In this document: positions 22,323-31,983 of the stretch, piece after piece
Position numbering within the stretch: position 1 is the stretch's first letter
Layout of the letters: the number at the start of each line of letters is the position of its first letter
Assembly (NCBI GenBank): GCA_023014485.1
Contig: JAJOZX010012290.1
Location: forward strand, 50,172 to 114,171
From: Bathynomus jamesi
Taxonomy: Eukaryota > Arthropoda > Malacostraca > Isopoda > Cirolanidae
Length of the DNA: 64,000 nucleotides
Reading direction: 5' to 3'
Notes under the pieces: model-generated
Databases searched by the model: none
Seen by the model: only the letters and a program-made list of their open reading frames with translations
What the model was told of the DNA's origin: nothing
Made by a program: the position numbers and the translations under genes

Positions 22323-23150
22323 TTATCTCCAATATGGTGACGGACTTCGGTCCGTTCTTCTGTCGGGATACCTGCCTCCATTCCTGTCGGGGGAGGGGTA
22401 ACCTCCGTTTCTCCTGTCGTAAGGGGAGTAGTTTCTGTCGTAAGGGGAATAGTCCCTTCTTCGTTGTTCATAGGGCGACGGAGAGCGGTACCGATTCTCG
22501 TACCTGTTGTCGTATCTGGGGTTACCCTCATACCTGTTGTCGTATCTGGGGTTACCCTCATACCTGTTATCGTATCTGGGGTTACCCTCATGCCTGTTGT
22601 CGTATCTGGGGTTACCCTCATACCTGTTATCGTATCTGGGGTTACCATAGTTATCTGTTTCTCTCATACGGCGAGAAGTTCCGTCTTCTCGAATATTCGG
22701 AAGGGGAGGAGTACCTCTTCCTCTTCTTTCGTGGTCTTCATACCGTCGGCCTCCTCCTGGGTCCATTCCCTCCGATAATTTCTTTCATTCTCTCGCCTAT
22801 AGCTCTCATCCCTTTCACGCACCCTTTCACTCTCCTTCAATGTCTTCACTGCTTCAATCAGGGGGCACTGACGAGCTTGTGTCCCTCTCCTCACATAGAA
22901 GACATCGAACGTGATTATACCCGGCATTTTTTGGATGGAATTTGGGTGCATTACTAGTGTTATACGGGACAGTATTAACGTGTGATCGGGGAGGCCTACA
23001 TTGGGGAATACAAGTGAGGATACATTGGATAGAAAGGGGAAACATAGGGATGGGGAAGTGGGTAGGGAGTGGTTGCTGATACATGTTGGGACTGATTTCT
23101 TCTTGGCCAAGAGGCATGTTCTCGAATGAGATCGGCCAAAACTCGACCAA
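22323..23150 (-). pseudogene. gag-like region with knuckle and YDNR repeats
   Basis: One frame begins MVEFWPISFENMPLGQE, is rich in P and Q (MYQQPLPTHFPIP), and ends with RCLLCEE. Another frame continues GTQARQCPLIEAVKTLKE, so a CCHC-type zinc knuckle is split by a frameshift, and its histidine position is T. A charged R/E region follows. Then come tandem ten-residue units of the type EGNPRYDNRY (22503-22647) and a tail rich in RDY and SPY. Zinc knuckle plus basic low-complexity sequence near the 5' LTR is what a nucleocapsid end of gag would show. Confidence 0.55.
22503..22647. repeat. 30-bp tandem repeat, five units
   Basis: Five near-identical 30-bp units (plus-strand core GTATCTGGGGTTACCCTCAT). 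Being a multiple of three, it keeps the gag-like frame open and encodes the EGNPRYDNRY units. Confidence 0.9.
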
Positions 23151-23594
23151 TTTGAATCTCTAAAATTTGTTACAAATGGGTTCGGATCCGATTAGTCTCA
23201 AACTCGAGTCTAGGGGAACCGATTGGAAGGAAAGGTACTATTTATATCAAAATTTTGGGGGAAAGAAATGAACGTTTGATGGGGTTAATTTAGGGGAACT
23301 GCCCGCTATAGGGAGGCTCTCCACTCGTCCTCTAAAACCTCTCGCAACACAAGATGGGTCGCTTACCTCTCTTTCCGCGTTGGTGGGAAAGTTTACTCCT
23401 CCTGCCGCTTGGTGTCCAGTAGCAAGTTGCGATGTCGACTCGGCCTGAGCAGCAGCAGCCCACGCAGCGGTTCTCGATCGGGTCCCTCACGTTGTCGTTC
23501 GTCGCCGTCTGTTGCGAGCTGGTAGCCCTCATATACACACTTGGAGAGCACTTTTTTTCACTTAGTTTTTTAGGTGGGGGTATCAGAAAGGGAA

Positions 23595-23613
23595 GATCCC
23601 ATTCTGACACCAG
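23595..23613 (-). promoter_or_regulatory. primer binding site (tRNA-Leu type)
   Basis: The minus strand reads TGGTGTCAGAATGGGATC directly inside the right LTR. That complements a tRNA 3' end of the form GATCCCA..CTGACACCA, typical of tRNA-Leu. A second, better-matching copy (TGGTGTCAGAAGTGGGATC) lies at 23630-23648, within the LTR as defined by the left copy. Confidence 0.65.
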
Positions 23614-23615
23614 TT

Positions 23616-24502
23616 TGTAATAAAAAATCCGATCCCACTTCTGACACCAGTTTGTAATAAAAAGTTGTCCGTTGTCAAGGAGACGGACCCTTATTACAAA
23701 TTGTTTTTTCTCGAAGGTCACTGCTAAGGCTCGATGAGTAAATTGAAGTTATAATAAATCTTTCTTTAAGTTAGTGACCCTCTGCGTGAATTCTTTATTC
23801 TCCGCTTGCTTCTGTACCCCCGATTTTAGTGTGTATTTGATAATGAAATAGTTTGTTTGAATAGCTTTTAATCAATAAATTGAAGTCACATTTGGCTACA
23901 AGTTCAATCTCAAATTCGGAATATAATACGGTCAAGTTCAGGTTTTTTCTTCAACTAGTCTTAACATTAATTAAATAATTTAAGATCTATCGTTGCCCGT
24001 CCACTACATCCCTCGCAGTAGTTTAGGTTAACGGCTCTCAATATTCTCTCATAAACTCAAAATTCTCTCGTAACTCTATGTCTCAAACTCAAATCTCACA
24101 CAATAACTCTCAATTTTAGTCTTTAACGAGCAAACCCTCTCAAAGGCCTACTCGGAGAATTACCAGATCGCCACCCGGCCTATCACTCATTCCCAACGAA
24201 GCACAAGATATCTTCTAACGGGTTTTTCCCCCGCATCTGTTTTCGTACTCCATCCCTCCTACGTCAGAGTCCAAGACGCGCCGAGGCGAGCCCAATCAAC
24301 GGAGACTAATTTGTGGGGAAGAGCGCAACTTAGGGGTTTGCGTCCCGTTAATGCGCTGTTCAAGCACTTAAGAACAAAGAAAAAAAGGGGAGAAGCGTCG
24401 CACGAGTCGATGAGAACACTCGAGGTTTATCTCAAGGGCTGTTTTAAATATTGAAGATAAAACATGGGGTATTATGGGGAATCAAGTGGCTTGTGTATAA
24501 TA
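23616..24502 (-). repeat. 5' LTR
   Basis: Direct repeat partner of 16773-17662. On the minus strand it is the upstream LTR. The outer border is at TTATACACAAG next to an AT-rich tract. Confidence 0.9.
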
Positions 24503-24540
<38 letters not shown>

Positions 24541-24583
24541 GCAGAGAGGTGTCCCACTTTTGGCTCCTGAAAATATGGTCACT

Positions 24584-25222
24584 TTACATATGGTTAAACA
24601 ATGCACTGGAATTATTTGCTGTTCTACACGCATATTTATGCTGTTTTACTCTAATATCTAACGTTTTACCTGTTTGGCCTATATATACTGAGTTACATTG
24701 TGTACATCCGATCGAATACACACAACCAACCACATTATCCGGTCTATTCTTTATTAGGCGTGATTTAACAGTATTATTATACTTAAAGACTACATTGATG
24801 CCAATTGATTTAAGTAAAGTCGGAAGATACTGAAAATTAACATGGTAAGGTAGGCTAAGGATATTTTTTCGCTCAAATTCCTTTACAGTTACATTATTAT
24901 AATACGTATTCTTGGCTTTCCTAAGGCAGTTATCTAAAAATGAAATAGGATAACATAATTTAGTACCAATATTCATGATATTGCATAACTCGGAATCTAA
25001 AAATTCAGGACTGACAACTCTCAATGCTTTAAGAAACATAGCAGAGAAAATAGAGGTTTAATCGAGGGATGATGGTCAGAATAAAAGTGCACATAAGAGT
25101 TATTATTAGTAGGCTTACGATAAACTTCAAATTTGAACTGATAAGAGCATCTCCAAATTTTTAGATCCAGAAAAGATAATCTTCCATCATTTTCTTTTTC
25201 AACTGTGAACTTAATAGATGGG
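24584..25222 (-). pseudogene. PLE protein fragment: RT end plus GIY-YIG nuclease
   Basis: The minus-strand frame upstream of the longest ATG reads GRLSFLDLKIWRC, part of the C-terminal side of the reverse transcriptase. It continues through YLPTLLKSIGINVVFKYNNT to VVGCVYSIGCTQCNSVYIGQ, TGKTLDIRVKQHKYACR and SALFNHM. The C-x2-C, VYIGQTGKTL and RVKQHK elements are the GIY-YIG endonuclease as found in Penelope-like proteins. The catalytic core of the RT is missing and the frame ends at NHM, where the fragment at 11226-11417 would continue. Confidence 0.8.
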
Positions 25223-25375
25223 ACAATAACAGTGGGGGAATGTATAAAATTGACAATATCTTGTTAAAATTCCTTTTGCCTCTCATTAACTCTTGTTAAG
25301 TATATATGTGCTAATTGTTTTGGTTTCCGCCACGTTGTATATATTTATGGGCATCTTGCCTTTTCTCTTCATTCC

Positions 25376-25405
25376 CTGACGAGGTGTAGCTCTGAATACA
25401 CGAAA
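25376..25405 (+). ncRNA. hammerhead-ribozyme core in PLE tail
   Basis: CTGACGA (25376-25382), a stem II with GTGTA pairing to TACAC, then CGAAAGG (GAAA at 25402-25405). Compared with the copy at 11119-11148, a change in the stem converts a G-U pair to G-C, keeping the helix. Confidence 0.65.
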
Positions 25406-25507
25406 GGCATTGGAATCGTTTTTCTTTTTCCTTGTGGGTTTGCATCATTTATTCATTTCACGTGTTTAATTGTGGAATTCATCCCATATATATATATATA
25501 TATATAT

Positions 25508-25715
25508 GGGCTACGTCGTGGCCGATGTCGTAACACCGCTTCCCGGATATCAGCGAAGTTAAGCGACATTGGGTCTGCGTAGTAGTTGGATGGGAGACCA
25601 TCCTCCGCGCCCAGATTATGTAGTGACCCGTGGTTCGGATCCCACGTAAAGCTGTAGCTCCCCTCCGTCATATGACCTTAGATGTTGCGAAGGAGGTTAA
25701 ACAACCCCAATTAAA
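25508..25715 (+). mobile_element. 5S-rRNA-derived SINE (SINE3 type)
   Basis: The first ~115 bp resemble 5S rRNA: GGCTACGTCGTGGCC start, AGCGAAGTTAAGCGACATTG (box A/intermediate region), TAGTTGGATGGGAGACCA (box C), and a closing region ending near ATGTAG. The body that follows (GTGGTTCGGATCCCACGT...) and the A-rich 3' end are not part of 5S genes, so this is a retroposed SINE with an internal 5S-type promoter rather than a functional rRNA gene. It is flanked by (AT)n on both sides. Confidence 0.8.
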
Positions 25716-25716
25716 A

Positions 25717-25748
<32 letters not shown>

Positions 25749-25749
25749 C

Positions 25750-26071
25750 ATGGTATAAGATGAAAACCTGAAATATATTTATTTTTTCTGCGGGATTTGC
25801 TCCATGTTTCATCAATAAACATTTGTATTTATCAACATGTCTTATGTTATAAAAAAGGCAGTTATAAACACATATGAGCGTGTTCAACAGTTAACTGATG
25901 TTAACATGTATTACCCATGATTCGACACAGAAAATGCTGTTTTCAAACAAAAATAAACCTTTTGTAAAAAAACTTTTGTTTTATTTTGTTACATGTTTTT
26001 AATTATTTTGTTTCGTGTCACAGAATGAGTTTATTGTCAATTTGTCAGTAATTTGCTGTAGTAAACTCATA
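25750..26071. other. no gene recognised
   Basis: AT-rich sequence. I see no frame, TIR or repeat that I can assign. Confidence 0.5.
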
Positions 26072-26276
26072 CATTGGTCATCATAAATATTGGTAGACAG
26101 AAATATTTCAGTTATATTCGTCCTTATCTTTTGTACCATGCATAGAATAGTTATGAAAAGTTTACCGTTCGTTTGGAAAAAATAAAAAAATTAAAAAATT
26201 AAATGAAAAAGAAAAAAATAGTCTCTCAAACATTTAATGTAAAACATCAAAGAATTTGAGAAAAATGAAAAGAAAG

Positions 26277-27307
26277 CTAAAATGCAAAAATTTTCGTAAC
26301 TTTAATATTCTGTGTATCCAACTTTTGCTTGAATGACTTAGTGATTCGTTTTGGGTATTTTTGTACAAGGTTTCGACATCTCTCAGTAAAAATTTTAAAC
26401 CATTCTTCTACAGAAAATTGTTGCAATTCATTCAGATTAGAAGGGTTTCTCTTGCGGACAGCTTTTTTCAAATCAAACAATAAATTCTCGATTAATTTGA
26501 GATCTGGGCTTTGACTGGGCCACTCGAAAAGTTTGAAATTCTTTTGTTGAAGTCATTTCGTGGTGCTCTTACTTTTATGTTTTTGGATCATTATCTTGTT
26601 GGAGTGCCCAATTGTGACCCATTTCCAACTCCCGAACTGAAGGCAATACATTTTCTTCCAAAATTTCATATTTCTTCGAAATCAAGATTCCATTAATGAC
26701 AAGTTTTCCTGTACCAGAAGCACTAAAGCATCCCCAAATAAGCAAACCACCACCACCACCATGATTAACCGTAGAAAGGATGTTATTTTCCTCGAATGTA
26801 GTATTTGATTTTCACTCGTTGTTCACGGATAATTCAATTTTGATCTCGTCTGTCCAGAGAACTTTTCTTCTAGAATGCAAATCCATCATTTTGATGATGT
26901 TTGACGTACTTTAAATGAGGTTCTCTGTGCGCTTTTCGTAGCAGAAGTTTTCGTGCAGTTCTTCCATGCTGACCATTCTTTCTCAATGTACAACATACAG
27001 TACAGAGAGGGGCATCGATTTTGGATAGTCTTAATGTTTGGTAAATATCACCTGCAGTCACTCTTGGATTCACAACAGTCATTCTTTCAACCCGTCTGGC
27101 TGTACGTTCTGAAATCTTGCAAGGTCGTTCACACCTTGGTAGAGTTTTGATTGTTCCAAAGCCTTTCCATTTCTTTATAACTGTAGCGACCGTCGTAAAT
27201 GGATTTCGAAGTTCTTCTCCTATCTTCATATAACTGTTTCCAGACTCGTGTGCAACATTAACAAATCTCTTAAGATCAGTAGACAGTTCTTTACCACGAT
27301 TACCCAT
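26277..27307 (-). pseudogene. Tc1-A transposase
   Basis: The N-terminal frame (27307-26870) starts MGNRGKELSTDLKRFVNVAH and shows the paired helix-turn-helix layout of Tc1 transposases (AGDIYQTL, LRKNGQHGRTARKLLLRKAH). Just downstream, in a shifted frame, is VLWTDEIKIELS with the first catalytic acid. The C-terminal frame (26480-26277) reads NLNELQQFSVEEWFKIFTER and YPKRITKSFKQK. Frameshifts and stops separate the three parts, and the second and third acids are not readable in one frame. Inactive. Confidence 0.8.
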
Positions 27308-28428
27308 TGCTTACTAATGGCTTTTGCAGTCATCTATCTTCAAAGAGGATTCACAGAGAAAATTCTACAATTCAGAATTACCAACAGTCTCTAATCACCA
27401 AACAGCCAACTACTGATAAACATTTTAAATTCTTTAAACCTACGGTGGAGAGAAAGTATTAAATAATTTTGTAAATAAATGTACGAAAACTTTTGCGCTT
27501 TCAGTTTTTTTATTTTTCTCAAATCTTTTGATGTTTTACATTATATGTTGAAGTTAAACTAATTTTTTTATTTGTTACATTTTTCCAGACGATGGTAAAC
27601 TTTACATAACTATCCTATGCAAGGTACAGTGCTTACAAGAAGTCTCACGCTTCTGTCTCGTCCCAAGCTAGTCTGTTAGGTATAAAATGGGCGGTCCTTA
27701 TGGCAGCAGAGGTGAGTTCGGATTGGTGCACATAATTGTTCTAACACAATCAATGACGTCCATTATTACGTCACTTCTGCTACATTTTAGTGTTTAAAAT
27801 ACAAATGATTAAGAAGCAGAATGGAGCAAGTTTCGGGATGTTGGGATGGTTATGGAGCAATCCTAGTCATCATAATATTAGCTGGGCATTTCATTATACC
27901 GTCTCAATATATACTGCAGACTATAGAGAACGACTAATTCGGCAAATATCCCAAATCATGGCATGATACCTAAGTTATTTGACGCAGGTCTAAATTATTT
28001 GCTCAAATGCAATTATTGATATTAAGTAATTGTTGGGAATTGTTGTCAATATTGTTGTTTGTGATATATATCCTACGTGAAGAATCTAATGACCAAATTC
28101 CTCAGTGAACCTCTCATGCGCTCGCATTTCGAGGAAGTCACGGTCGTCTCACTAATAGATAGTTTATCCATTGTTTTAAGTGGTAACCTATTAAATGAAC
28201 TATGTTAAACCTATTCCATCTTATGAAAGTCATTAGTCTAAAGCAAGACTGGTGGGCCGTGAATCAGAGAAATTTGCATTTGATTTGTTCATCGTAATTA
28301 TTACGTAATATAGTATACTGTATATAGTAGTATATAAGAGTTTATTGGTAGCATATCATATGACAATTCCCATAAACATGTGATGACCTCGATGTTGCCA
28401 GTTTTTATTTTTTTCCTGAAACTATTAC

Positions 28429-28527
28429 CTTCTCATAATTTGTTTCAACAATGCATATATTATCATCTCCACGAGCGTAGACATTGCAAGAAAAGATTAT
28501 AACTAAGGATAAGTAAAGTTCTTTCAT
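28429..28527 (-). CDS. candidate signal-peptide exon
   Basis: The ATG at 28527 opens 33 codons: MKELYLSLVIIFSCNVYARG looks like a cleavable signal peptide, followed by DDNICIVETNYEK. The exon ends at AAG|GTAATA, a good splice donor in phase 0. I see no following exon or upstream promoter that I can prove. The short sequence after the signal peptide loosely resembles the start of EMI-type extracellular domains, but this is weak. It lies inside the long-TIR element, so it could be a captured host exon or a chance frame. Confidence 0.3.
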
Positions 28528-28639
28528 GGTCACAATATATACTTTTATAGATGTCAAACATAAAATATAATAAAATTCTATATTAACATAAATATATATT
28601 CGATACACATTTACGTCATGGCTTTAACATCAGTATTTC

Positions 28640-29597
28640 GTATAGCTTCCTCCAGCATCAATAATTTCTTGCAATCGTTGCGGCATAGAAGAGGCCAGAT
28701 TGTAGGGAATGTTTGGTGTTCGCGCGTAAGCTCTCCCAACTATTCCTCGTGTGAGCTAAAAGTGCTTCAAATGTTCTTTCATTGCGTTGCTCCCATTCGT
28801 TAATCATTATTGCCCGAAGGTTTTCAATCGGATTCAAATCAGGAAAACGTGGTGGCAGAATTAGATTAATAATCTCTGGGTGATCTTCGTACCACGCTCT
28901 CACAAACGTTATCCTATGAACGATGAAGGACTGTTATCTTCCATTAAGTAAAATGGTTCCGGTGCTGGAACCAGATACGCACGAACACTGGGTAGCAGCA
29001 CCTCTTCCAGTATCTGGCAATATTGCTCCAGTAAAGCGTCCATCTACTTGAGTCAATTCTCCGACACCATAGCCAGACATCAGCCCACACACCGAGATTG
29101 ATGTGACCACTACGTTTGCTCGGGAAAACATGTTTTTTCGTCACAGTACACAACTTTTCTCCAGAATTCTTCCTCCTGCGGCAAGTATTGCAAGTCAAAT
29201 CCCGTCCGGGCCTCTTATGCTCAATCGTCAATGCAGGTTTTATAGCTGGACGGCGAGAAAAATACCCTGCCTCGTGAAGTCTGTTGTTCACTGTATTTGC
29301 GCTACAACGAAGGTTCAGGTGTCTGTAAATATACGTCGCTGGAAACAAACGGATGCTCTCTGGCATGATTAACAATCGCAGCATCTTCCTCTTGAGATGT
29401 TGAACGCGGAGGACCAGACTCGGCAAAGTAGCGATTGAGTTTTCTGCTTCATACCGATGAATCCACCGTTCCACAGTGCTTCGATGAACGTCTAGTCGTC
29501 TTGATATTTCTCTTATTGGCACACCATATTCATGCAATGTCACCATTGCTACCCTCATTGCCTGGGTCGTCTCGTGGTGCACAGACGGCCTTTCCAT
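28640..29597 (-). pseudogene. Tc1-like transposase inside long-TIR element
   Basis: The frame starts MERPSVHHETTQAMRVAMVT with the helix-turn-helix GVPIREISRRLDVHRSTVER and a linker; it then shows LRCSANTVNNRLHEAG and RRPAIKPALT, standard for Tc1. The catalytic part is broken by frame changes (an SRWTLYWSNIA segment lies in the wrong frame). The C-terminus (28903-28658) has PPRFPDLNPIENLRAIMINE, where PDLNPIE is the third-acid region of DD34E transposases. It differs from Tc1-A throughout. Confidence 0.8.
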
Positions 29598-29659
29598 CTT
29601 TGTGTAAATGGCTTATGTGAAGCGTGCTGGGACGATAAAGGAAATGAGGATACCATGCA

Positions 29660-30619
29660 CCCCTTCTAAAATTGATTCGGTTGTGAAGGGTACCAACCCT
29701 TCGAATGGTAATAATAATCAGCAATTCCTATTTTGTTGAACATATGCATAAAAATTTCGTCTTAAAAGCGAAGGATCCAAAGATTGTCAGCAATAGTTTA
29801 TATCCCAACTGAATATAGTCAGCCATCAACAGTATAATCATATTTTATTTCCATAACTACTCATGACTACTCTGTCATAGTAAATAACCTTATTATGACT
29901 TAGGTAGTAGTGGGTAATTCTGAGTGGATGGCGGCCTCTAGCCACATACGTTAAACCTATCAGTGCGTCTAAGACCAGACTCTTCTGTTTCTGTCAATTC
30001 ATTGTTAGTTTAAGGTATTTGCTCTTTGTCTTTCTAGGTCTAGGCATTAAAATAAATATTGAGTTTGTGTTTAGCATTTCCTCCTCCCTTCGTAATTCCC
30101 CACCCAACCTCGTTTCCTTCGACATAGCAACGCTTACCTCCATCCTCATCCACTTCCTTCATTAAACCTATTATCGCTTTTACTGTCCCTTCCTTCCATC
30201 CTTCAATGCCAGCGTTCTTAAACCTAGCACATAAATTATATAATATGGAATCTAACACCTTAGATCTCTATGCATTCATGTTACTTGAAGACGCCTGTCT
30301 CTTAGGGGAATCAGTGTTGACAGTGGGCTTGAGGGGTAGTCTTAGTATTACAGATGACCTTGAACGCTCCAACTATTTAAAAATGATTATTTATTACGCA
30401 CATCATATGGCATAATACACACATGAATTTAAGTAACTCTTACACTATAGGAATGGAATTGAATCCTACCAGAGTTAAAAAGTCGCAAAATATGATTAGA
30501 TTAGTTTGTATTAAAGGTCACTAAGAGAAAAGGATTTGAAGTAGAGCGGAAGGCAGAGAGTATATTTTCTCGAGTTTCGGTTATTATTAACGTTATATGG
30601 ATACATTGCCAGCGGTGTG

Positions 30620-30657
<38 letters not shown>

Positions 30658-30902
30658 AGAAGACAGACAGAGAGAGAGCTTTTAAATCACACCTTTTAAA
30701 TGGTTTTGGGTAAGGGCTTCACGTATGTTATTTTAGTCCAGGGTAGTTTATGTGGAGGTGTTAACGTAAACTTGCACTGGAACTGTTAATTGTAAGACAA
30801 CTACCATAGCTGGGACTGAGATACGTTATCCCCTGCATACTCTCTATATTATCTATATACAGTATGTCTCTATATATAAATAGATAGAGTGATTAACACA
30901 AT
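29660..30902. other. interior of long-TIR element, unassigned
   Basis: No convincing frame. A (GA)n tract lies at 30626-30654. Short frames at 30040-30415 have no motif I recognise. Confidence 0.5.
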
Positions 30903-31100
30903 GATAATGTGGACGTCATTGATGGGGTTAGAGCAATTATGTGCACCAATCCGAACACACCTCCGCTGCCATAAGGACCGCCATTTTATACCTAACAGAC
31001 TAGCTTGGACGAGACAGAGGCGCGAGATTCTTGTAAGCACTGTACAAAGATAAGGCGAATATAACTGAAATATTCTTGTACAAATACTTATGCACCACTG

Positions 31101-31983
31101 TATTTAGTTGATCTCGAGAGCATAATCTGCGTTTGTTTGTTTTAAACAACAATTGTTTAAATTAAACGTTAGTTACGTTTTCCGAATACCAAAAATGTTA
31201 AACTTATGATATTTTTCCAGATTTTCTGTTCGTAGAATTGCATTTAACTTAACTATTATGAACTCATTAAGAACATTATATTCGAAGAAGTAAAACGGAG
31301 TCAGTCTGTTTTTGTTTTTTTTTAACTCCAAAAAATACAGTGAAAAAACTGTCAATTTTTTGTAATAATATGTTGTATATAGAATCGTATTTTTCATTTT
31401 CGTTACTATTAAATATTTGGAAAGTCTAAACAGTGTTATAATGCTACTCATTTAAAAAAAACTGTGTCGCCTAATAATCTATAAGTAGCTTCATTACAAG
31501 AGATTTGCAGCTTTTTCTCAAGAATTTTCTGTACGTTAGTGCAAATAAAGCTTTGAAGTTTCTTTCCTTCAAACTTAAGACTTAAATAGGCTTGAAACTT
31601 TTGTATACAAGCATCATTAATATTGGATTATGTATTTAAGAATTTCAAAGAATAATAAGATATTAAATTAGACTACACCGGTGAACTAAATTGTGCCATT
31701 TTCTCATCCATTAGTTACGACGAATTTTGAACAAATTTGCGTAACAACAATGAAATAGGTAAGTCCAGTCAGCCCCGACCACACACATTTTATCAAAATT
31801 ACTCACTTTATGCATTGTTTTAAAGTATATCTAGGTTCGGGGTTTCTTAAAGTTATAAAATTTTGAAGTTTTCGAACGACAGATGGATATCACGAAATTT
31901 GAACGTAGGAAATCATCTTAGCTTTATTTAAATTTATACTTTTATCTTAATCTAATAGTAGAAGAGTGTAATATTTAATCTTA
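31101..31983. other. no gene recognised
   Basis: AT-rich; a 92-codon minus-strand frame at 31173-31451 is mostly hydrophobic and K/N-rich, as chance AT-rich frames are. Nothing assigned. Confidence 0.5.

Larger units (their letters stand above)
16773..24502 (-). mobile_element. LTR retroelement without pol, env-like remnants
   Basis: Two nearly identical ~890-bp direct repeats bound a 5.95-kb interior. A tRNA-Leu-type primer binding site lies just inside the right LTR and a purine-rich stretch just inside the left one, so the element reads right to left. The interior gives gag-like, unrecognised acidic, and env-like remnants in that order. No reverse transcriptase, RNase H or integrase motif is visible. 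Target duplication cannot be resolved because the flanks are AT repeats. Probably a defective or non-autonomous derivative of an env-bearing Ty3/gypsy-like element; the class is inference. Confidence 0.8.
24503..25490. mobile_element. rearranged Penelope-like element
   Basis: (AT)n at 24508-24537 is followed by a minus-strand PLE coding fragment (24584-25222). At about 25222-25235 the sequence switches to a plus-strand PLE tail (25240-25490) that matches the complement of 11041-11300, including the hammerhead core. Coding part and tail are therefore in opposite orientations, as PLE insertions with inverted terminal segments often show. The tail ends in CACAATT...TTCATCCCATAT and (AT)n. Confidence 0.75.
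27627..31042. mobile_element. long-TIR element with TA target, passenger DNA inside
   Basis: The left arm (27627-27768) and right arm (about 30903-31042) are ~140-bp imperfect inverted repeats beginning CAGTGCTTACAAGAA and containing CTAGTCTGTTAGGTATAAAA. TA at 27625-27626 and 31043-31044 is the target duplication. Joining the flanks recreates the Tc1-A sequence (GGTACAAAG). The interior holds a Tc1-like transposase (28640-29597) and a candidate signal-peptide exon (28429-28527). It is unclear whether the internal transposase belongs to this element or is a later passenger. Confidence 0.75.
26072..31100 (-). mobile_element. Tc1-A element, split by a 3.4-kb insertion
   Basis: The left end begins near CATTGGTCATCATAAATATT and the right end finishes CACCACTG, each next to TA. 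Long inverted ends of about 140 bp share AATATTTCAGTTATATTCG and an ATAGTTATG..AAGTTTACC stretch. Without the inserted 27627-31042 element the length is about 1.6 kb, normal for a Tc1 element. A shorter relative is at 7412-7888. Confidence 0.8.

Noticed and set aside
22503..22647. Short regularly spaced repeats that might suggest a CRISPR-like array.
   Set aside because: The units are directly adjacent 30-bp coding repeats without unique spacers, in a eukaryotic retroelement.
21153..22957. Plus-strand open frames of 100-200 codons opposite the LTR element's gag-like and acidic frames.
   Set aside because: They mirror the minus-strand repeats and bias; orientation is set by the primer site and LTRs, so these are antisense shadows.
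17663..23615. A hidden reverse transcriptase or integrase in the LTR element.
   Set aside because: I looked for YxDD-type, RNase H and HHCC/DDE motifs in the minus frames and saw none; a profile search could still find a diverged one.
25508..25625. A genuine 5S rRNA gene.
   Set aside because: The head is diverged from 5S at several places, has a SINE body and A-rich end attached, and shows no Pol III T-run stop at the expected position.
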